Shown here in pieces: positions 1 through 7,060 of a DNA stretch of 7,060 bases. Every line of letters begins with the position of its first letter. The stretch's first letter is position 1. The position numbers were made by a program, and so were the translations under genes. The notes under the pieces are model-generated. The model had not been told where the DNA came from. It saw nothing but the letters and a program-made list of their open reading frames with translations, and ran no database searches. The DNA is taken from contig JABDJU010000252.1 of assembly GCA_013003325.1 (NCBI GenBank), positions 1 to 7,060 of the forward strand, in the 5' to 3' direction. The stretch comes from Acidimicrobiales bacterium. Lineage in GTDB: Bacteria; Actinomycetota; Acidimicrobiia; Acidimicrobiales; SZUA-35.

Positions 1-681
1 ATTCAGGGTCGATTCACCGACTCTGAGGTCGTCCTGGTGTCGGAATACCGCGGGCTGTCGGTGTCGGACTTGGCCGATCTGCGGATCAGCCTGCGCCAGG
101 CCGGCGGCAAGTACCGCGTGTACAAGAACACGCTGGCAAGGCGGGCCGCGGCCCAAGCCGATCTCGACGACGCGTTTACAGAGCTGTTCATCGGTCCTAC
201 GGCCTTGGCCTACGCCGATCCGGTAGACGGCGTCGATGTCGATGTCGTGTCCATCGCCAAGGCCCTGAAAGAGTTCGGCAAGACGAACGAAAACCTGGTG
301 ATCAAAGGCGGCCTATTCGAAGGACGCTTCATTGACGTAGGCGAAGTGAACCGTCTGGCCGAAATCGAGCCACGCGAAGTGCTGCTCAGCAAGTTGGCCG
401 GTCTGATGGCCGCCCCGATGCAGCAGTTCGCCGGCCTGCTTCAGGCAGTCCCCCGAGACTTCGCCGGCCTGCTCAAGGCACTTATCGACGAAGGCGGCGC
501 CCCCGGCGCTCCCGCATCCGAGGCGGCTCCCGCCGCCGAAGAGGCTTTGGCTCCTGCCGCCGACGACACCCCACCCGAGGCCGACGAGTCGGCCACAGAC
601 GACGCTGCACCCGCAGACGACGCTGCAACAGACGACACCCCCGAGGCCGAGGCCGAGGGCGATCAAACAGAGAGCGAGTAA
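1..681 (+). CDS. rplJ: 50S ribosomal protein L10, 5'-truncated, with long acidic C-terminal tail
   Basis: L10 sits at the base of the ribosomal stalk: its N-terminal domain binds 23S rRNA with L11, and its C-terminal helix carries the L7/L12 dimers. The frame is open from base 1, so the true start lies upstream. By comparison with E. coli L10 roughly 15-20 residues are missing. The GTG at 37 is an internal valine in the conserved stretch VVLVSEYRG, not a start. Conserved features are EYRGLSV and the RNA-binding YKNTLARRA block near bases 118-150. The C-terminal helix (394-492) consists of three 11-residue repeats. After it comes a 62-residue tail (493-678) with 20 Asp/Glu and no Lys or Arg, rich in Ala and Pro. 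Family members are usually about 165-180 residues; here 226 codons are visible already. The tail DNA contains a 12-base direct repeat (598-609 and 616-627), which may reflect slippage growth. rplL follows 6 bases after the stop. Confidence 0.97.
   Translation: MQGRFTDSEVVLVSEYRGLSVSDLADLRISLRQAGGKYRVYKNTLARRAAAQADLDDAFTELFIGPTALAYADPVDGVDVDVVSIAKALKEFGKTNENLVIKGGLFEGRFIDVGEVNRLAEIEPREVLLSKLAGLMAAPMQQFAGLLQAVPRDFAGLLKALIDEGGAPGAPASEAAPAAEEALAPAADDTPPEADESATDDAAPADDAATDDTPEAEAEGDQTESE
394..492 (+). repeat. Three tandem 11-residue repeats in the L10 C-terminal helix (L12-dimer binding sites)
   Basis: The encoded units are LAGLMAAPMQQ (394-426), FAGLLQAVPRD (427-459) and FAGLLKALIDE (460-492). 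Units 2 and 3 share the same first 14 bases, TTCGCCGGCCTGCT. In the L10 family each segment of about ten residues in this helix docks one L12 N-terminal dimer; E. coli has two such segments and several thermophiles have three. Three units here imply three dimers, that is six L12 copies per ribosome. The repeat pattern is read directly; the stoichiometry is inferred from the family. Confidence 0.75.
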
Positions 682-687
682 ATCAAA

Positions 688-1065
688 ATGTCCAAAGAAG
701 AAATCCTCGATGCAATCGCGAACATGAGCGTGCTGGAGCTGTCGGAGCTTCTCACCGAGTTCGAAGAGAAGTTCGGCGTCACCGCTGCGGCCCCCGTGGC
801 CGTTGCGGCTGCGCCTGGAGCCGGCGGTGGCGATGCCCCCGTCGCTGAAGAGAAGGACGAGTTCGACGTCGTTCTCACCGCCGCCGGCGACAAGAAGATC
901 CAGGTCATCAAGGCCGTTCGCGAGCTCACCAGCTTGGGTCTCAAGGAAGCCAAGGAGCTGGTCGAGGGTGCGCCCAAGCCCGTCCTCGAAGGTGCCAACA
1001 AAGACGACGCCGAGGCCGCCAAGGCCAAGCTCGAAGAAGCCGGCGGCGCCGTTGAACTGAAGTAG
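688..1065 (+). CDS. rplL: 50S ribosomal protein L7/L12
   Basis: L12 is the multicopy mobile stalk protein that contacts EF-Tu, EF-G, IF2 and release factors and stimulates their GTPase activity. The 125-residue product is of normal length (E. coli 121). Residues 1-32 (MSKEEILDAIANMSVLELSE...) form the helical dimerisation domain that clamps onto L10. Residues about 33-55 are an Ala/Gly/Pro-rich flexible hinge. Residues about 58-125 are the globular factor-binding domain, with the hallmark block KKIQVIKAVRELTSLGLKEAKELVEGAP. The ATG at 688 is fixed by homology to the universal N-terminus. The Shine-Dalgarno match is poor: only GAGAG (670-674) and GAG (676-678) inside the end of rplJ. With a 6-base gap to rplJ, translational coupling is likely. 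A strong hairpin terminator follows 18 bases after the stop. Confidence 0.98.
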   Translation: MSKEEILDAIANMSVLELSELLTEFEEKFGVTAAAPVAVAAAPGAGGGDAPVAEEKDEFDVVLTAAGDKKIQVIKAVRELTSLGLKEAKELVEGAPKPVLEGANKDDAEAAKAKLEEAGGAVELK

Positions 1066-1083
1066 ATCAGGCGAACCGAACAT

Positions 1084-1125
1084 CGGGGCCCGGCCTTCTC
1101 CAACCCGGAGGGCCGGGCCCCGTTT
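1084..1125 (+). terminator. Rho-independent-type terminator or attenuator after rplL
   Basis: CGGGGCCCGGCC (1084-1095) is the exact reverse complement of GGCCGGGCCCCG (1111-1122), giving a 12-bp stem that is all G:C. Inside it CTCC (1098-1101) can pair with GGAG (1107-1110) around the loop AACCC, with a two-base TT bulge. Only TTT follows (1123-1125), so the U-tract is short, as is common in Actinobacteria. It sits between rplL and the transporter and probably ends or attenuates the stalk transcript. On the opposite strand no T-run follows, so it should act only in the + direction. Confidence 0.8.
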
Positions 1126-1139
1126 CGCGTTCCCATCCG

Positions 1140-1145
1140 TACCCT
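1140..1145 (+). promoter_or_regulatory. Possible -10 element for a leaderless transporter mRNA
   Basis: TACCCT fits the actinobacterial TANNNT -10 pattern and lies 8 bases before the ATG at 1154, which would place transcription start at or just before the start codon. No Shine-Dalgarno sequence is visible upstream of that ATG, which fits leaderless expression. No convincing -35 box is present because the expected position falls in the terminator stem. Such a short pattern arises often by chance, so this is tentative. Confidence 0.22.
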
Positions 1146-1153
1146 TCATCCCG

Positions 1154-1981
1154 ATGACCGGTGTGATCTTCGGGCTACTGACCGCACTCGCCATCGGCGC
1201 ATCGGATCTCTTCGGTCGTCGCATCGTTCACGCCCAGAGCCCGGTCACCGCCGCCGTCCCGATGCAGTTCATCGGCATCGTCACCGCCGCCGTGACGATG
1301 TTTTTCATTGCTAGCGAGGTATCGGTCAAGGATTCGGTTTTCGCGTTGCTCTCCGGCCTGGGCTTCGCCACTGGGCTGGGGTGCTACTACACCGGCCTGA
1401 GCAAAGCATCGTCGGCCTTGATCGCTCCGACGGTGGCGATGCTCAGCGCCGTGCTGCCGTTCACCTACTCAGTTTTCCGCGGCTCGCACGCATCGCCACT
1501 CACGCTGGCCGGCGCAGCGATCTGCTTAATCGGTCTGGCGGTAATCACCGTCGATCGGTCGGCGGTGTCCTTCGATTGGACCGCCCTCAGATGGGGAACC
1601 CTTTCGGGCCTCGGCTACGCGACCGGGTTGATCACCCTGATCGATGTTTCCGATGGAGCGGGAACCTGGCCGGCGGTCGTGCAACGAACCACTGCGTGCC
1701 TGGCCCTCGCCACCGTGGCCACCCGCATCGGGGTGCCGGTGTTGCCCCGGCCGAATCTGCGTCTCTCGGCCGTATTGGCCGGCATCGCCGTCGGACTCTC
1801 GACGGTCTTCCTACTCGCCGGCCTCGAGGTCGATCCCACCCCGACCGTGGTGGCCGCCTCGGTGTTTCCAGCCGTCACGGTTCTCGTGGGACTGTTCGCC
1901 TACGGCGACTCGGTTCGAACCCAACAGTGGTACGGAATCGCCATCGTGATCCTCGGCATAATGGCCATATCGGCGGGCTAA
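1154..1981 (+). CDS. DMT-superfamily (EamA-type) ten-helix membrane transporter
   Basis: This is a 275-residue, strongly hydrophobic protein of typical EamA length. Ten membrane segments can be placed at about residues 3-20, 33-53, 62-80, 85-105, 116-133, 146-164, 173-189, 204-222, 229-249 and 257-274, forming two five-helix halves joined by the polar stretch at about 134-145. The ends of the halves carry family-like motifs: SALIAPTVAMLSAVLPF in the first, and PTPTVVAASVFPAVTVLVG then QWYGIAIVILGIMAIS in the second. The family exports or imports metabolites, amino acids or drugs; the substrate cannot be read from sequence. The Glu common near the start of the final loop is Asp here (AYGDS). 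ATG 1154 is the first start in frame after the terminator and gives a complete first helix; no Shine-Dalgarno site precedes it. Nothing links its function to its ribosomal and polymerase neighbours. Confidence 0.9.
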   Translation: MTGVIFGLLTALAIGASDLFGRRIVHAQSPVTAAVPMQFIGIVTAAVTMFFIASEVSVKDSVFALLSGLGFATGLGCYYTGLSKASSALIAPTVAMLSAVLPFTYSVFRGSHASPLTLAGAAICLIGLAVITVDRSAVSFDWTALRWGTLSGLGYATGLITLIDVSDGAGTWPAVVQRTTACLALATVATRIGVPVLPRPNLRLSAVLAGIAVGLSTVFLLAGLEVDPTPTVVAASVFPAVTVLVGLFAYGDSVRTQQWYGIAIVILGIMAISAG

Positions 1982-1984
1982 TCC

Positions 1985-2013
1985 TTGACAGCGGGCGCCG
2001 GTTCATGTTCAAT
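1985..2013 (+). promoter_or_regulatory. Candidate housekeeping-sigma promoter P1 for rpoBC
   Basis: A perfect -35 hexamer TTGACA (1985-1990) is followed after 17 bases by TTCAAT (2008-2013), which matches 4 of 6 bases of TATAAT, with a TG at 2006-2007 directly before it. It begins 3 bases after the transporter stop codon. Transcription would start near 2020, leaving a leader of about 180 bases before rpoB. The -35 is convincing; the -10 is only fair. Confidence 0.5.
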
Positions 2014-2049
2014 CTGCGCAACAACTGAGGTAAATGTGGGAGGGGTGCG

Positions 2050-2079
2050 TTGTATTCGTAGCGCGCGGCACTCTAGCAT
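2050..2079 (+). promoter_or_regulatory. Candidate second promoter P2 for rpoBC
   Basis: TAGCAT (2074-2079) fits the TANNAT form of the actinobacterial -10. TTGTAT (2050-2055) lies 18 bases upstream and keeps the TTG of the -35. Transcription would start near A2086, giving a leader of about 117 bases. Tandem promoters ahead of polymerase genes are common, but this match is weaker than a consensus site. Confidence 0.35.
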
Positions 2080-2190
2080 GGGATCAGTCGTGCCCGCTTC
2101 GTTGACCCTCGTAACCGAGTAAATCTGTTTCGGCGACTTCGTCGCGTCCGCTCGACCTTCTCCTTGGCCACAACTTCAATGCCTTACATC

Positions 2191-2199
2191 AGGTGGTGA
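2191..2199 (+). promoter_or_regulatory. Shine-Dalgarno site that fixes the rpoB start
   Basis: AGGTGGTGA matches 8 of 9 bases of the ideal AGGAGGTGA and lies just before the TTG at 2203. The TGA at 2197-2199 is in frame with rpoB, so translation cannot begin upstream, and no ATG or GTG follows early enough to preserve the conserved N-terminus. Confidence 0.8.
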
Positions 2200-2202
2200 C
2201 CC

Positions 2203-5797
<3,595 letters not shown>

Positions 5798-5799
<2 letters not shown>

Positions 5800-5805
5800 G
5801 AGGGA
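5798..5805 (+). promoter_or_regulatory. Shine-Dalgarno site for rpoC
   Basis: GAGAGGGA overlaps the rpoB stop TGA (5797-5799) and precedes the GTG at 5811 by a usual spacing. The overlap suggests that ribosomes finishing rpoB help start rpoC, keeping the two subunits in balance. Confidence 0.6.
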
Positions 5806-5810
5806 AGCTA

Positions 5811-7060
5811 GTGCTCGACGTAAACGACTTTGATCAGCTGAAGATCGGCCTCGCTACAGCGGACTCGATTCGCATGTGGTCCAACGGTGAGGTCAAGAAG
5901 CCCGAAACCATCAACTACCGCACCCTCAAGCCCGAAAAGGACGGCCTCTTCTGCGAGAAGATCTTCGGTCCGACCAAAGACTGGGAATGCGCCTGTGGCA
6001 AATACAAGCGTGTCCGGTTCAAGGGCATCATCTGTGAGCGCTGTGGCGTCGAGGTCACCCGCTCCAAGGTTCGCCGCGAGCGTATGGGCCACATCGAACT
6101 GGCCGCTCCCTGCGTGCACATCTGGTACCTGCGCGGCACCCGCTCGTGGCTGGCCTACCTGCTCATGGGCACCACTCCCCGGGAAGAGCTGAAGGCCAAG
6201 CAGCTCGAAAAGGTCATCTACTTCGCCGCCAGTCTCGTGACGTCGGTCGACGAGGACAAGCGCGACGAAGACCTATCCAGCCTCGAAGCCGAGGTGATCG
6301 GTGACCGCGAGGTCATCGTCAAGGAGATGGAGCTCGAGCTCGCCAAGGAGCACGAAGAGTTCGAGGCCGAAGTTGCCGAAATGGAAAAGGGCAACGCCAA
6401 GGACTCCGAGATCCGGGCCCGCCAGCGAGCCTTCGAAAAGGACCTTGCCGCGGTGCGCGAGCAGTACGAGCAGGAGCTCGACATGCTCGACCAGGCCTGG
6501 GAGACCTTCAAGGGCCTGTTCGCTCGGCAGATCATCGAAGACGAGGCCCTCTGGCGTGAAATGAAGGATCGCTGGGAGGACTACTTCGAAGGCGGCATGG
6601 GAGCCGATGCCATCGCTCAATTGGTCGACAACATCGATTTTGACGACGAAGAGATCAAGCTCCGCACCAACATCGACCCGCCCGAAGGTCAGAAGCCGCT
6701 CAGCGCCCAGCGCAAGCAGAAGGCCATCAAGCGTCTGAAGATTGTTGCCGCGTTCAACCGCCGCGACGAGAACGGTCGACGCCAAAACGACCCGAGGGCG
6801 ATGATCCTCGACGTCGTTCCCGTGATCCCGCCCGAGCTCCGCCCGATGGTGCAGCTCGACGGTGGCCGATTCGCGACCTCCGACCTCAACGACCTGTACC
6901 GCCGGGTCATCAACCGAAACAATCGACTGAAGCGTCTGCTCGACCTCGGAGCGCCCGAGATCATCGTCAACAACGAAAAGCGCATGCTTCAGGAGGCCGT
7001 CGACGCCCTGTTCGACAACGGCCGACGCGGTCGTCGCGTCACCGGGCCCGGCAACCGTCC
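5811..7060 (+). CDS. rpoC: DNA-directed RNA polymerase subunit beta', 3'-truncated
   Basis: Beta' is the other pincer and carries the catalytic Mg2+ site. 416 full codons are present and the frame is open to the window end; the NADFDGD catalytic motif lies beyond it. GTG 5811 is chosen because LDVNDFDQLKIGLAT matches the mycobacterial start MLDVNFFDELRIGLAT. The Zn1 zinc-binding cysteines are C60, C62, C75 and C78. VKKPETINYRTLKPE and RRERMGHIELAAP are intact. Residues about 148-233 form the actinobacterial clamp insertion. VIPPELRPMVQLDGGRFATSDLN (338-360) leads into the clamp helices (about 360-403), the main sigma-factor docking site, and the window stops within the rudder. Two oddities: the nearly universal PSR motif is RSW at 111-113 with extra residues after it, and the lid loop (316-330) is about six residues longer than usual and lacks the SGN signature. 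Both differences lie within otherwise normal sequence, so a frameshift is unlikely. Confidence 0.98.
   Translation, partial: MLDVNDFDQLKIGLATADSIRMWSNGEVKKPETINYRTLKPEKDGLFCEKIFGPTKDWECACGKYKRVRFKGIICERCGVEVTRSKVRRERMGHIELAAPCVHIWYLRGTRSWLAYLLMGTTPREELKAKQLEKVIYFAASLVTSVDEDKRDEDLSSLEAEVIGDREVIVKEMELELAKEHEEFEAEVAEMEKGNAKDSEIRARQRAFEKDLAAVREQYEQELDMLDQAWETFKGLFARQIIEDEALWREMKDRWEDYFEGGMGADAIAQLVDNIDFDDEEIKLRTNIDPPEGQKPLSAQRKQKAIKRLKIVAAFNRRDENGRRQNDPRAMILDVVPVIPPELRPMVQLDGGRFATSDLNDLYRRVINRNNRLKRLLDLGAPEIIVNNEKRMLQEAVDALFDNGRRGRRVTGPGNR
6252..6509 (+). other. Actinobacteria-type beta' clamp insertion, predicted two-helix coiled coil
   Basis: Residues about 148-233 are highly charged, Glu/Lys/Arg/Ala-rich and nearly free of Pro and Gly apart from a turn near KGNAK (193-197). 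That is the pattern of two antiparallel helices. The position and length match the insertion known in M. tuberculosis beta' (about residues 141-230), which projects from the clamp at the entrance to the DNA channel and is absent from E. coli. It supports an actinobacterial origin for the window. Confidence 0.8.

Larger units (their letters stand above)
2014..2202 (+). other. rpoB upstream leader region
   Basis: This is the non-coding stretch between candidate promoter P1 and rpoB. It contains the second candidate promoter, a small hairpin GCGAC-TTC-GTCGC (2133-2145, 5-bp stem, no following T-run), a TTGACC (2102-2107) without a well-placed -10, a pyrimidine-rich segment (2151-2180) and the rpoB Shine-Dalgarno site. 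GCCAC (2167-2171) could pair weakly with GTGGT in the Shine-Dalgarno region (2193-2197). I see no recognised riboswitch, protein-binding leader or terminator. Confidence 0.5.

Noticed and set aside
37..39. GTG at 37 as the start of rplJ
   Set aside because: The frame is open to base 1 and the upstream residues match conserved L10 sequence, so this is an internal valine.
313..1224. Minus-strand frame of 303 codons across rplJ, rplL and the start of the transporter
   Set aside because: It runs antisense to two certain ribosomal protein genes and through their terminator. Its Gly/Leu-rich product is the mirror of Ala/Glu-rich coding sequence, not a recognisable protein.
1349..1630. Repeated motif LSGLG[FY]ATGL in the transporter (residues 66-75 and 150-159)
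   Set aside because: It falls in non-equivalent helices (third of the first half, first of the second half). Gly/Ala/Leu motifs recur by chance in membrane proteins, so it is not evidence of a special repeat beyond the known two-half fold.
1381..2028. Second + strand frame of 215 codons overlapping the transporter
   Set aside because: Its product is Arg/Gly/His-rich and low in hydrophobic residues, typical of a frame-shifted reading of a GC-rich membrane protein. The transporter frame gives ten clear membrane helices.
2133..2145. Hairpin GCGAC-TTC-GTCGC in the rpoB leader as an attenuator
   Set aside because: The stem has only 5 bp and no T-run follows. Hairpins of this size are frequent by chance in GC-rich DNA.
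2167..2197. Pairing of GCCAC with the Shine-Dalgarno region GTGGT as a translational switch
   Set aside because: Only 5 weak pairs, one of them G:U, over a loop of 21 bases. No competing structure was seen.

Overview
The window is a piece of the core ribosomal-stalk and RNA polymerase locus of a GC-rich bacterium, read entirely on the + strand. In order it holds: the end of rplJ (ribosomal protein L10, 5' end cut by the window), rplL (L7/L12), a strong GC-rich terminator hairpin, a ten-helix drug/metabolite-transporter (DMT/EamA) gene, a 221-base promoter and leader region, a complete rpoB (RNA polymerase beta), and the first 416 codons of rpoC (beta', 3' end cut).

The RNA polymerase sequences are actinobacterial in type. 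RpoB is close to mycobacterial beta through the rifampicin region, the centre and the C-terminal end. RpoC carries the long two-helix insertion in the clamp that is characteristic of Actinobacteria. Several features differ from mycobacteria and streptomycetes: a long acidic L10 tail, an insertion in beta, and changes in two very conserved parts of beta'. This suggests a deep-branching actinobacterial class. Acidimicrobiia is my best guess, but it rests on remembered sequences and is not proven.

Layout: 1-1065 is the stalk operon end, with L10 and L12 six bases apart. L10 anchors the L12 dimers that recruit translation factors. Bases 1066-1153 hold the terminator, a possible weak -10 element and no clear Shine-Dalgarno site. 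Bases 1154-1981 hold the transporter, which separates the stalk genes from the polymerase genes. Bases 1982-2202 hold a TTGACA-type promoter starting 3 bases after the transporter stop, a second candidate promoter, and a leader ending in a good Shine-Dalgarno site. Bases 2203-7060 are rpoB-rpoC, 11 bases apart, which together encode the catalytic core of RNA polymerase.

I found no mobile element, CRISPR array, tRNA, rRNA or defence system, and no sign of an undescribed multi-gene system. What merits a second look is structural: three L12-binding repeats and an acidic tail in L10, the transporter between rplL and rpoB, and lineage-type insertions or motif changes in beta and beta', above all the enlarged beta' lid loop.
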